From [Eubacterium] saphenum (lineage in GTDB: Bacteria; Bacillota; Clostridia; Lachnospirales; Anaerotignaceae), in contig SFGI01000014.1 of assembly GCA_004557645.1 (NCBI GenBank), positions 1 through 53,497 on the forward strand: DNA of 53,497 nt. Direction: 5' to 3'. Both the position numbers and the translations under genes were made by a program. The notes beneath the pieces were generated by a model, which worked only from the letters and a program-made list of their open reading frames with translations, was not told where the DNA came from and did not search any database. The first letter of the stretch is position 1; each line of letters begins with the position of its first letter. Positions 1 to 6,839 of the stretch are shown here, piece after piece.

Positions 1-55
1 AGGGTCATATGAAGGGCTGGTGCCGCCCTGTTTATTAGAGGAGGAATCAGGATGA
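1..55 (+). CDS. spoIIGA: C-terminal tail of SpoIIGA (partial, pro-sigma-E protease)
   Basis: An open frame enters the window at base 2 and ends in TGA at 53-55, encoding a 17-residue tail (GSYEGLVPPCLLEEESG). Its stop overlaps the sigE start as ATGA, which means translational coupling. SpoIIGA is the membrane aspartyl protease that activates pro-sigma-E, and its gene lies immediately upstream of sigE in spore formers. The tail itself is too short to prove the family, so the call rests on position and overlap. Confidence 0.55.
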   Translation, partial: GSYEGLVPPCLLEEESG

Positions 56-786
56 AAGAATGGAAATATTTGCTGTTTTTGGCGAAATACCATGCAGAAC
101 GGCTGTTGAAACGGCTGCTAGGCAAAGGGGAGGGCGTCTTTTATATTGGGGGCAGCGATGTGTTTCCGCCGCCGCTGAAGCCGGAGGAAGAAGCAGTCCT
201 TTTAGAACAGCTTGGCGGAGAGGATGATGTGACGGTGAAGTCTGTCCTCATCGAGCGGAATCTGCGCCTGGTGGTCTATATCGCCCGAAAATTTGAAAAT
301 ACGGGCATCAACGTGGAGGATCTGATCTCCATTGGGACCATTGGGTTGATTAAAGCCATCAATACTTTCAAGGTGGACAAAAAGATCAAGCTGGCCACCT
401 ATGCCTCCCGCTGCATCGAAAATGAGATTTTGATGTATTTGAGACGAAACAGTAAGACAAAATCGGAGGTTTCCATCGATGAACCCCTGAATGTGGACTG
501 GGAAGGAAACGAGCTGCTCCTTTCGGATATCCTTGGTACGGAAAATGATATCATCACCAAAAATATCGAGGAAGAAGTAGACCGGGAACTGCTGAACAAC
601 GCCATGCAGAAGCTGAGCGGCAGGGAGCGGCGGATCGTGGAGATGCGGTTCGGCATCCTGCCGGAGACCACGGAAAAAACCCAAAAGGAAGTGGCGGATA
701 TCTTGGGGATTTCCCAATCCTATATTTCCCGTCTGGAAAAGAAGATCATGAACCGCCTGAAAAAGGAAATGAGCAAGCTGATGTGA
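52..786 (+). CDS. sigE: RNA polymerase sporulation sigma factor SigE (mother cell, early)
   Basis: Sigma-70 family factor of 244 aa, close to the usual ~240. It directs early mother-cell transcription after asymmetric septation. The N-terminal ~30 residues (KYLLFLAKYHAERLLKRLL) are hydrophobic and basic, as in the SigE pro-sequence that tethers the inactive precursor to membrane. Region 2 (NLRLVVYIARKFENTGINVEDLI, about 70-92), the -10 recognition segment (TYASRCIENEILMYLRR) and a region 4 helix-turn-helix (TQKEVADILGISQSYISRLEKK, about 210-232) are all present. The start is set by GAGGAGG 10 nt upstream and overlaps the spoIIGA stop. A strong terminator follows directly. The pro-sequence plus the adjacent sigG make the assignment secure. 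Confidence 0.95.
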   Translation: MKEWKYLLFLAKYHAERLLKRLLGKGEGVFYIGGSDVFPPPLKPEEEAVLLEQLGGEDDVTVKSVLIERNLRLVVYIARKFENTGINVEDLISIGTIGLIKAINTFKVDKKIKLATYASRCIENEILMYLRRNSKTKSEVSIDEPLNVDWEGNELLLSDILGTENDIITKNIEEEVDRELLNNAMQKLSGRERRIVEMRFGILPETTEKTQKEVADILGISQSYISRLEKKIMNRLKKEMSKLM

Positions 787-813
787 AAACAGCCTCCGAA
801 AGGAGGCTGTTTT
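786..813. terminator. Bidirectional terminator between sigE and the 55-codon minus-strand gene
   Basis: A perfect hairpin AAACAGCCTCC-GAAA-GGAGGCTGTTT begins at the sigE stop. A-runs and T-runs flank both sides, so it can end sigE on the plus strand and the convergent small gene at 813-980 on the minus strand. Confidence 0.85.
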
Positions 814-980
814 CATGTATCGGAATAATGCAGTGGTTCGTAATCTGTATTTTTCATTTTCCCGAAACCTCTGTCCAAATACTGCTGATTTCCGCTTCTG
901 CCTGCGCGGCTGATGATGCGAGTGCTTTCTCGGGTAGGCTGAGCGGAGAGGATTCCATCTTTATTTTCCATCACTTGCAT
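813..980 (-). CDS. Unrecognised 55-aa protein, probably forespore-expressed
   Basis: A 56-codon frame on the minus strand starts at ATG 978-980 and stops at TGA 813-815. It begins MQVMENKDGILSAQPTREST and ends YEPLHYSDT. It is rich in Arg, Ser, Gly and Gln, has no Cys and no membrane segment. Support for a real gene: a purine-rich SD (AAAGGAAAGG) lies just upstream; a promoter matching the SigG consensus in both boxes with an 18-nt spacer lies at 1004-1033; a bidirectional terminator sits right at its stop; and it fills the otherwise empty sigE-sigG gap. I do not recognise the family. If the promoter is real, it is made late in the forespore, perhaps as a spore-core or coat-associated small protein. 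Confidence 0.6.
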   Translation of the reverse strand: MQVMENKDGILSAQPTRESTRIISRAGRSGNQQYLDRGFGKMKNTDYEPLHYSDT

Positions 981-1003
981 AAAATCATCCTTTCCTTTTT
1001 TGT

Positions 1004-1033
1004 TAGAATGGGAATTTTGGTCGTTTTCTATGC
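1004..1033 (-). promoter_or_regulatory. SigG-type promoter for the 55-aa gene
   Basis: Read on the minus strand, GCATA (1033-1029), an 18-nt spacer, then CATTCTA (1010-1004). This matches the B. subtilis SigG consensus GHATR-N18-CATNHTA at every constrained position. The predicted start near 997 gives a short leader with an SD before ATG 980. Confidence 0.6.
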
Positions 1034-1075
1034 ATCTGAAGAGGAATGTCCATAGAAAATGGCGAGATTTGTTTC

Positions 1076-1105
1076 GTATATTTTCCCCCGCCGAAGGAGA
1101 TTTTA
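1076..1105 (+). promoter_or_regulatory. SigF-type promoter upstream of sigG
   Basis: GTATA (1076-1080), a 15-nt spacer and GGAGATTTTA (1096-1105) fit the SigF form GYWTA-N15-GGNNANAHTR except at one position. Transcription would start near 1112, 26 nt before the chosen sigG ATG. sigG is a known SigF/SigG target in Bacillus, so the site makes biological sense. Confidence 0.45.
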
Positions 1106-1137
1106 TAAGTATATCTTTGAACGAACGGAGTGATAAG

Positions 1138-1914
1138 ATGGCTTATTACGGCAAGGTGGAGATCAGTGGTGTCAATACGGCTTCCCTGCCTGTCCTGACG
1201 GGGACAGAAGCCCGGGAATTATTCATAAAATGCAGAGAAGGGGACGAAACAGCCAGACAGAAGCTCATCGAAGGCAATCTGCGGCTGGTGCTGAGCATCA
1301 TCAAGCGCTTCGAAAACCGAAACGAAAATATGGACGACTTATTCCAGATCGGGGTGGTGGGACTCATCAAAGCGATCGATAATTTCAATATCGATATGGA
1401 TGTGATGCCCTCTACTTATTTCTGCCCTATGATCATCGGGGAAATTCGCAGGTATTTGCGGGATAATAATACCATTCGGGTCAGCCGTTCCCTGCGGGAT
1501 ACGGCGTATAAAGCCCTGCAGGTGAAGGAACGGCTGATGGCGGAAAATGAAAAGGAGCCCAGTGTGGAGGAAATTGCCAAGGAAATGGGGCAGACACGGG
1601 AAAATATCGTTATGGCCATGGATGCCATCCAAGACCCGGTGTCCCTTTTTGAACCCATCTACCATGATGGCGGGGATACGCTTTTTGTCATGGATCAGGT
1701 CAGCGATGAGAAAAACGGAGACAAGCTCTGGCTGGAAAATCTTTCTCTGAACGAAGCCATGCACCATCTTTCTGAACGGGAGAAGAAGATCGTAAACCTT
1801 CGGTTTTTCGAAGGAAAGACCCAGACGGAGGTCAGCAGCGAAATCGGCATCAGTCAGGCCCAGGTCTCCCGCTTGGAAAAGAGTGCGTTGCAGCATATGA
1901 GGAAATTCATGTAA
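1138..1914 (+). CDS. sigG: RNA polymerase sporulation sigma factor SigG (forespore, late)
   Basis: A 258-aa sigma factor, almost the length of B. subtilis SigG (260). It drives late forespore transcription after engulfment. The N-terminus KVEISGVNTASLPVL matches the diagnostic KVEICGVDTSKLPVL of SigG. The core VPMIIGEIRRYLRDNN-type segment and RVSRSLRD-AYKALQ are nearly invariant family signatures. Region 4 ends in ISQAQVSRLEKSAL. I chose ATG 1138 (SD ACGGAG) rather than the in-frame upstream ATG at 1000, because homology begins at residue 4 of the shorter form and the SigF-type promoter lies between the two candidates. Confidence 0.96.
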   Translation: MAYYGKVEISGVNTASLPVLTGTEARELFIKCREGDETARQKLIEGNLRLVLSIIKRFENRNENMDDLFQIGVVGLIKAIDNFNIDMDVMPSTYFCPMIIGEIRRYLRDNNTIRVSRSLRDTAYKALQVKERLMAENEKEPSVEEIAKEMGQTRENIVMAMDAIQDPVSLFEPIYHDGGDTLFVMDQVSDEKNGDKLWLENLSLNEAMHHLSEREKKIVNLRFFEGKTQTEVSSEIGISQAQVSRLEKSALQHMRKFM

Positions 1915-1920
1915 GAAAGC

Positions 1921-2103
1921 CCCGTCAAGCGGCTGCGGAAGCGCAAGCTTGCTTGCAGGCTTCCGCAGACATTTGACGGGCAAGATGACATGAGTAAGCG
2001 GACGATAGGACAGCTTACGAATGTCAGCGGCGATTGCGGGAGTGCAATAGCACGGAGCAATCGGCTTTCGGAGCAATTGACAGGAGAAAGGCAATCGGCT
2101 TTC
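1921..2103. repeat. Structured intergenic repeat, copy A
   Basis: This gap contains CCCGTCAA/TTGACGGG arms (1921-1928, 1973-1980) enclosing a near-perfect 36-nt palindrome centred on 1950 (CTGCGGAAGC...GCTTCCGCAG, tip GCAAGC-TT-GCTTGC). A second hairpin, TGACAT-GA-GTAAGC...GCTTAC-GA-ATGTCA, has a symmetrical tandem GA internal loop. A direct repeat, GCAATCGGCTTTC, occurs at 2057-2069 and 2091-2103. The order (hairpin containing TTGCTTGCA, then ATGAGTAAG...CTTACGAATG) recurs at 2860-2965. The first hairpin may also terminate sigG. Confidence 0.6.
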
Positions 2104-2119
2104 AACCAATCGAAAAGTA

Positions 2120-2148
2120 TGGACAATTTTCTTCTGATAGGATAAAAT
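2120..2148 (+). promoter_or_regulatory. SigA-type promoter for the isochorismatase-like gene
   Basis: TGGACA (2120-2125), a 17-nt spacer and TAAAAT (2143-2148), followed about 75 nt later by the SD and ATG 2234. Confidence 0.5.
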
Positions 2149-2233
2149 GAAAAAGAATAATGGGATGATTTGTGGATTTTTTGTTTCCACCCCCAAATGA
2201 ATCGAAAATAACGACGATCAGGAGGAAAATAAA

Positions 2234-2776
2234 ATGAGAATTTTCGCAGAAGATACAGCGGCATTGATTATTGATTTCCAGGAAAAACTGGTTCCCGCTA
2301 TCGCAAACAATGAAGAAATCGTAGCAAAATCCGCTACTTTCGTAAAAGGTCTGAAAGAACTGGGCGTACCCATGGCAGTTACACAGCAGTATACAAAGGG
2401 TCTGGGTGAAACAGTACCTGCCATCAAGGATGCACTGGGCGAATTCACACCCATGGAAAAAACTTCCTTCTCTGCACTGGGCTGTGAAGAATTTGCAGCT
2501 TGGGTGAAGGCACAGGGCAAAAAGACAGTTCTGGTTTGCGGCGTAGAAGCTCATATCTGCGTGCTGCAGAGCATCATCGACCTGATCCGCGAAGGTTACC
2601 GTGTATTCATCGTGGCTGACTGTGTAGGCTCCAGAATGGTTTACAACAAAGACTATGCTGTCCAGAGAGCAACACAGGAAGGCGCATTTGTAACCACTTG
2701 CGAAGGTGCGTTGTATGAAATGGTACAGGGTGCAGGCACACCTCATTTCAAAGCCATTTCCAAGCTGACAAAATAA
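2234..2776 (+). CDS. Isochorismatase-fold cysteine hydrolase
   Basis: A 180-aa cytosolic hydrolase of the isochorismatase/nicotinamidase superfamily, closest in style to the YcaC-like branch. The Asp-Lys-Cys triad is visible: Asp in ALIIDFQEKL (about 14), Lys in PMEKTSFSAL (about 77) and Cys in CGVEAHICVLQS (about 112). The family hydrolyses amide or vinyl-ether bonds of small molecules; the substrate cannot be read from sequence. The start has a clear SD (CAGGAGG). It is a one-gene unit with its own promoter and terminator, bracketed by copies A and B of a stem-loop repeat, and is functionally unrelated to its sporulation neighbours, so it may be a later insertion. Confidence 0.88.
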   Translation: MRIFAEDTAALIIDFQEKLVPAIANNEEIVAKSATFVKGLKELGVPMAVTQQYTKGLGETVPAIKDALGEFTPMEKTSFSALGCEEFAAWVKAQGKKTVLVCGVEAHICVLQSIIDLIREGYRVFIVADCVGSRMVYNKDYAVQRATQEGAFVTTCEGALYEMVQGAGTPHFKAISKLTK

Positions 2777-2793
2777 GAAACGACCAACGAAGC

Positions 2794-2826
2794 GGTCGGC
2801 GGTTTTTTGACGCCGACCCTTTTTTG
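2794..2826 (+). terminator. Terminator after the isochorismatase-like gene
   Basis: GGTCGGCG / CGCCGACC stem (2794-2801 and 2811-2818) followed by CTTTTTTG. Confidence 0.8.
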
Positions 2827-2859
2827 TAAAAGCGGAGAAAAGCGTTTCAGTTCCTGTAT

Positions 2860-2965
2860 TGACTGCTTTGCTTGCAAAGAGCAGTCAAGGCAGGGAATGA
2901 AAGAGATTAGCGTAGCAAATCAATGAGTAAGGCGAAGCCTTACGAATGCTTTTTGAACGGGATTT
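2860..2965. repeat. Structured intergenic repeat, copy B
   Basis: Contains a TTGACTGCTTTGCTTGCAAAGAGCAGTCAA-like hairpin (GACTGCTTTG/CAAAGAGCAGTC with a TTGC tip) and then ATGAGTAAGGC-GAA-GCCTTACGAATG, a perfect 7-bp helix again flanked by GA on both strands. It shares TTGCTTGCA, ATGAGTAAG and CTTACGAATG with copy A in the same order. It sits between the hydrolase terminator and the DUF5662 gene. Confidence 0.6.
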
Positions 2966-2986
2966 CTCTTGCAGGGAGGAAGAAAC

Positions 2987-3586
2987 ATGAAGATCAAGGA
3001 ACATTTTCAAACGATTACATACCATAGAAAGCTGGTACGGGAAGGCTGTTTCAAAGTCGGTCTTTACTGGCAGGGGCTGACCCACGATCTGAGTAAATAC
3101 AGCCCTACAGAATTTCTGGTGGGTGCAAAATATTTCCAAGGGGACAGAAGCCCCAACAATGCGGAAAAGGAAGCAAAGGGCTATTCCTCTTCCTGGCTGC
3201 ACCATAAGGGCAGAAACAAGCACCATTTTGAATACTGGATCGATTATACCATGCCCGGCACCTCTGAAAAGCTGCTCATCGGCATGAAGATGCCCGTACG
3301 GTATGTGGTGGAAATGTGCATGGATCGCATTGCGGCCTGCAAGGTCTATCAGAAGGAAAACTACACGGACGCAAGTCCCTGGATCTATCACAATAAAAGC
3401 AAGCGAGTGCAGGAAGTGATGCACCCGGAAAGCGTGGCGCTGTTGGATCGGCTGCTGAAAATGTTGGCAGAGGAAGGAGAAGCAAAAACCTTTGCCTATG
3501 CCAGAATGATTTTGAAAAAAGACCGGCGGGAACGCTGGAAAAAAGGGCTGCACAGCCTAAAGGAACTCTTCAAAAGAGGTGAATGA
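2987..3586 (+). CDS. DUF5662 family protein
   Basis: A 199-aa soluble protein of the DUF5662 type, found widely in gut Firmicutes; no function is established that I can name. His- and Asp-rich motifs suggest a metal site: YHRKLV (about 13), LTHDLSKYSPTEF (about 33-45) and SSWLHHKGRNKHHFEYW (about 70-86). The arrangement recalls HD-domain-like metal binders, which is inference. ATG 2987 was chosen because GGGAGG lies 6 nt upstream; an ATG 18 nt earlier lies before the SD. The stop overlaps the first in-frame ATG of mnmA, so the two are co-translated, possibly linking it to tRNA metabolism. Confidence 0.8.
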   Translation: MKIKEHFQTITYHRKLVREGCFKVGLYWQGLTHDLSKYSPTEFLVGAKYFQGDRSPNNAEKEAKGYSSSWLHHKGRNKHHFEYWIDYTMPGTSEKLLIGMKMPVRYVVEMCMDRIAACKVYQKENYTDASPWIYHNKSKRVQEVMHPESVALLDRLLKMLAEEGEAKTFAYARMILKKDRRERWKKGLHSLKELFKRGE

Positions 3587-3588
3587 GA

Positions 3589-4656
3589 ATGAACAAAGGA
3601 AAAGTGATCGTTGGGTTATCCGGCGGGGTGGACAGCACCGTTGCCGCATACCTTTTGAAAGAACAGGGCTATGATGTCATTGGCGTGACTATGGAAATGT
3701 GGCCTGGGGAAAGCAGCAAAAAAGCCATCGAGGATGCTTCCCGCGTGGCGAAAACCCTTGGCATCCCCTATGAGGTGCTGGACTTCAAAAAGGAATTCCG
3801 TGAATGTGTTGTGGATAACTTCATGGAACAGTACCAGAAGGGGCTGACCCCCAATCCCTGTATCGTCTGCAACAGACTGGTGAAAGGGCAGGCATTGCTG
3901 GAAAAAGCCCATGAAATGGGAGCGGAGCATATCGCCACAGGGCATTATGCCCGCATTGAAAAGCACCCCGAAACAGGCAGATATGCCATCAGAAATTCTA
4001 TCACAGCAGTGAAAGACCAGACCTACGCCCTGTATCGTCTGACCCAGGAACAGCTGGAAGCTATGCTCCTGCCCATAGGGGAATACAATAAAGACGAAGT
4101 CCGTGCCATTGCGGAAAAAATTGATGGTTTTGTGGCGAAAAAGAGCGACAGTCAGGATATCTGCTTCATCCCCGACGGGGATTATGCATCTTTCATCGAA
4201 AAAGAGGGTGCATATAAAGGCAAAGCAGGCGATTTTGTGGATATGGAAGGCAAGGTGCTGGGCAAGCATAAGGGTCTCATCCATTATACGGTAGGGCAGA
4301 GAAAGGGCCTTGGTATCGCCTTTGGCAAGCCCGTATATGTTTACGGTGTGGATGCGGAAAAGAATCAGGTGAAGCTCTGTGATAATGAAGCCTTGTTCCG
4401 CAGGACGCTCTATGCAGGCGATCTGGCTCATATGGCATACGAAAAATTCGAGGACGGCATGCGTTTCAAAGCAAAGATCAGATACGCCCACAAAGCGGCA
4501 TGGTGTACGGTTCGTATGGTCGGGGAGGATATTCTGGAATGCACTTTTGATGAACCCCAGAGAGCCATCACCCCCGGTCAATCTCTGGTGCTGTATGACG
4601 GAGAATATGTTGCCGGCGGCGGCTTTGTTCTGCCCGATGGTGTTGTGAAAAATTGA
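3589..4656 (+). CDS. mnmA: tRNA-specific 2-thiouridylase MnmA
   Basis: A 355-aa enzyme that adenylates and then sulfurates U34 of tRNA Lys, Glu and Gln (s2U34), using sulfur relayed from a cysteine desulfurase such as the NifS encoded at 38497. The PP-loop SGGVDST (11-17) binds ATP. The catalytic cysteines are C94 (NPCIVCN) and C192 (SQDICFIP), as in E. coli C102/C199. The C-terminal beta-barrel ends in RAITPGQSLVLYDGEYVAGGG. AGAGGTG fits ATG 3589 (8-nt spacing) better than the ATG at 3583 that overlaps the upstream stop; either gives the same frame. Confidence 0.95.
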   Translation: MNKGKVIVGLSGGVDSTVAAYLLKEQGYDVIGVTMEMWPGESSKKAIEDASRVAKTLGIPYEVLDFKKEFRECVVDNFMEQYQKGLTPNPCIVCNRLVKGQALLEKAHEMGAEHIATGHYARIEKHPETGRYAIRNSITAVKDQTYALYRLTQEQLEAMLLPIGEYNKDEVRAIAEKIDGFVAKKSDSQDICFIPDGDYASFIEKEGAYKGKAGDFVDMEGKVLGKHKGLIHYTVGQRKGLGIAFGKPVYVYGVDAEKNQVKLCDNEALFRRTLYAGDLAHMAYEKFEDGMRFKAKIRYAHKAAWCTVRMVGEDILECTFDEPQRAITPGQSLVLYDGEYVAGGGFVLPDGVVKN

Positions 4657-4692
4657 TAAATATCCTGCGGCGGCAGGGCAGGAAAATGGTAT

Positions 4693-4736
4693 AAAAGAGT
4701 CCCTTTTGGAGCAAGCTTCAAGGGGCTCTTTTTTTA
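4693..4736 (+). terminator. Terminator of the DUF5662-mnmA unit
   Basis: AAAAGAGTCCCTT / AAGGGGCTCTTTT stem with a T-run to 4735. Confidence 0.85.
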
Positions 4737-4750
4737 TTCTGTTTCTCCCC

Positions 4751-4789
4751 TTTACGCGGATTTAACATGGATTTAACAAATTCTTTGCT
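4751..4789 (+). promoter_or_regulatory. Pho box (PhoP-type direct repeats)
   Basis: TTTACG (4751), TTAACA (4762) and TTAACA (4773) are spaced exactly 11 bp, with a weaker TTTGCT at 4784. This is the Gram-positive PhoP box, TT(A/C/T)ACA repeated with 5-bp gaps. It precedes a Na/Pi cotransporter, so phosphate-starvation control is likely. A possible -10 is TATGAT at 4887; no strong core promoter lies closer. Confidence 0.65.
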
Positions 4790-4962
4790 GAAATCACAAG
4801 GGGAATCAAGAAAAACTTAAGAAATCTGTGAATTCGGTGGAAATTGCCAAAAACCGTCGAATTTTCATTGCGGAGCAAAATCCTTTATGATATCATTATC
4901 AATGGTGCGAAAAGATTTTACGCACTTTTTCAGAAACGCTGACGATCGTATGGAAAGGAAAG

Positions 4963-6657
4963 ATGGAAAAAGATATGAGTTCTATTATAATTCCCTTTAT
5001 CGGCGGTTTGGCGATGTTCATCTACGGTATGAATATCATGGCAGATGGTCTGCAGAATGCCGCTGGTTCCAAAATGAAGAAAATTCTTGAAGTTTTGACG
5101 CAGAATAAATTGATGGGTATTGTTCTGGGTGCGCTGGTAACAGCCATCATCCAAAGCTCTTCCGCAACGACAGTCATGGTAGTCGGCTTTGTAAATGCCG
5201 GTCTGATGAACCTGACACAGGCCATCAGCGTCATCATGGGTGCCAATATCGGTACGACCATCACTGGCTGGCTGGTATCTGCCGGGGAATGGGCGAAAAT
5301 GTTCAGCCCTGCCACATTGGCTCCTCTGGCTGTTATGCTGGGTGTCATCATCACCTTGATGGGCAAAAAAGCAAAGAGCAAGGATGTTGCCGGTATCATC
5401 ATCGGTTTTGGTATTCTGTTCATCGGTATGAACACCATGTCCGATGCGGTTACGCCTTTGAGGGAATCTGAAGTATTTAAAATGGCATTTGTTTCCATGG
5501 GTGCGAATCCTTTCCTGGGCATTCTGGCTGGTGCCGGTGTCACAGCCATCATCCAGAGTTCCTCTGCTTCTCAGGGTATCCTGCTGTCCCTGGCTTCTGC
5601 CGGTCTGGTTCCTACCAAAGCAGCGGTATTCATCATCATGGGTCAGAATATCGGTACTTGCGTTACAGCCATCATGAGTTCCGTTGGCGCAAATAAAAAT
5701 GCGAAATGCGTAGGTACCATGCACCTGCTGTTTAATATCACAGGCTCCATCATTTTCAGTATTCTGGCGCTGATTCTCTTTGCCAAGGCGGATCCTTCTT
5801 TGGGAGAAGGTATCATCACCATGACGCAAATTTCTGCGATCCATACCGTTTTCAATATTGGTACGACAGTTGTTATGATCCCCCTGAGTGGTATCATTAT
5901 TAAAATTGCCATGAAGGTCAATGGCATCAAGGAAGTGGAAACCACAGACGAATCTCAGCTGGTACATCTGGACAAACGTATGATGTCCACACCTTCCGTT
6001 GCTGTAGAAGGCGCAAAACTGGAAACCATCCGTCTGGGCCGTATTGCAAGAGACAATCTGTTTATGGCTCTGGCATCTCTGAAGGATCACGACGAAGAAA
6101 AGATCGCCGAGGTAAAACAGAGAGAAGCAGTGATCAACAAAGTTTGCGACAGCATTTCCGAATACCTCATCGAACTGTGTATGCTGCATCTGAATGATAA
6201 AGATAATGAGACAGTAACATCCCTGCTGAATACAGTCAGCGACATGGAGCGTATCGGCGACCATGCAGATAACGTAGTAGAGCTGGCAGAGCAGATGAAT
6301 CAGGAGGGTATTTCCTTCTCTGAAATGGCACTGGCAGAACTGGATGAAATGTCTAAGGCTACATTGGGTGCCTATGACAATGCCATCAAGGCACTGGAAC
6401 TGGACGATGTAAGCTATGCAGTAAAAACGGCTTTCCTGGAAGACGAAGTAGACAAAATGGAAAAAGCACTGCGTGCAGGCCACATCACTCGTTTGTCCAA
6501 TGCAGAATGCAGCGTGAATGCCGGTATCCATTTCCTGGATCTGCTGGGCAATCTGGAACGTGTATCCGACCATGCCATGAATATTGCACAGGTCGTTCTG
6601 AATGAGCATAGAACAGAAAAGAATTACCATGACGAACAGATTTTGGACGTTGAATGA
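4963..6657 (+). CDS. Na+/phosphate cotransporter with C-terminal PhoU-like domain
   Basis: A 564-aa inner-membrane NptA/PNaS-type transporter. Two inverted Na_Pi_cotrans repeats each carry the QSSSA signature (VTAIIQSSSATTVMV, about 63-77; VTAIIQSSSASQGIL, about 192-206) that lines the Na+/Pi path. Multiple hydrophobic helices cover residues 5-320. Residues ~350-555 form two PhoU-like helical bundles (SDMERIGDHADNVVELAEQM; NLERVSDHAMNIAQVV), the usual fused regulatory half of bacterial family members. The start is supported by AAAGGA a few bases upstream. It is monocistronic and sits under a Pho box, which supports phosphate import. Confidence 0.92.
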   Translation: MEKDMSSIIIPFIGGLAMFIYGMNIMADGLQNAAGSKMKKILEVLTQNKLMGIVLGALVTAIIQSSSATTVMVVGFVNAGLMNLTQAISVIMGANIGTTITGWLVSAGEWAKMFSPATLAPLAVMLGVIITLMGKKAKSKDVAGIIIGFGILFIGMNTMSDAVTPLRESEVFKMAFVSMGANPFLGILAGAGVTAIIQSSSASQGILLSLASAGLVPTKAAVFIIMGQNIGTCVTAIMSSVGANKNAKCVGTMHLLFNITGSIIFSILALILFAKADPSLGEGIITMTQISAIHTVFNIGTTVVMIPLSGIIIKIAMKVNGIKEVETTDESQLVHLDKRMMSTPSVAVEGAKLETIRLGRIARDNLFMALASLKDHDEEKIAEVKQREAVINKVCDSISEYLIELCMLHLNDKDNETVTSLLNTVSDMERIGDHADNVVELAEQMNQEGISFSEMALAELDEMSKATLGAYDNAIKALELDDVSYAVKTAFLEDEVDKMEKALRAGHITRLSNAECSVNAGIHFLDLLGNLERVSDHAMNIAQVVLNEHRTEKNYHDEQILDVE

Positions 6658-6712
6658 TCCAAACCACGAATTTGGTTTGCATATATTGGAAAATTATTTT
6701 ATAAAGATATTG

Positions 6713-6750
6713 AAACAGAGAGAATCCGCTTCTCTCTGTTTTTTGTTTTT
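6713..6750 (+). terminator. Terminator of the Na/Pi cotransporter gene
   Basis: AAACAGAGAGAA / TTCTCTCTGTTT stem plus TTTTTGTTTTT. Confidence 0.85.
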
Positions 6751-6839
6751 GTGGGGACATCCATCGTCTTCCATGGCTTTCTTATTGCTTCCAAAAATCT
6801 TTTATGATATTCTTATTTTTGAGAAAAGGAGTGATCGTT

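Noticed and set aside
202..816. Long antisense frame opposite sigE
   Set aside because: It is a shadow of the sigE codon pattern: no SD, no recognisable motif, and the sense gene is certain.
1000..1137. 46-residue N-terminal extension of SigG
   Set aside because: SigG homology starts at the shorter ATG, which has its own SD, and the extension would cover the SigF-type promoter.
4930..6630. 566-codon minus-strand frame opposite the Na/Pi cotransporter
   Set aside because: Composition (Cys/His/Gln-rich, no domain) is typical of an antisense shadow. Similar long shadows oppose dxs, clpB and the topoisomerase subunits and were rejected for the same reason.
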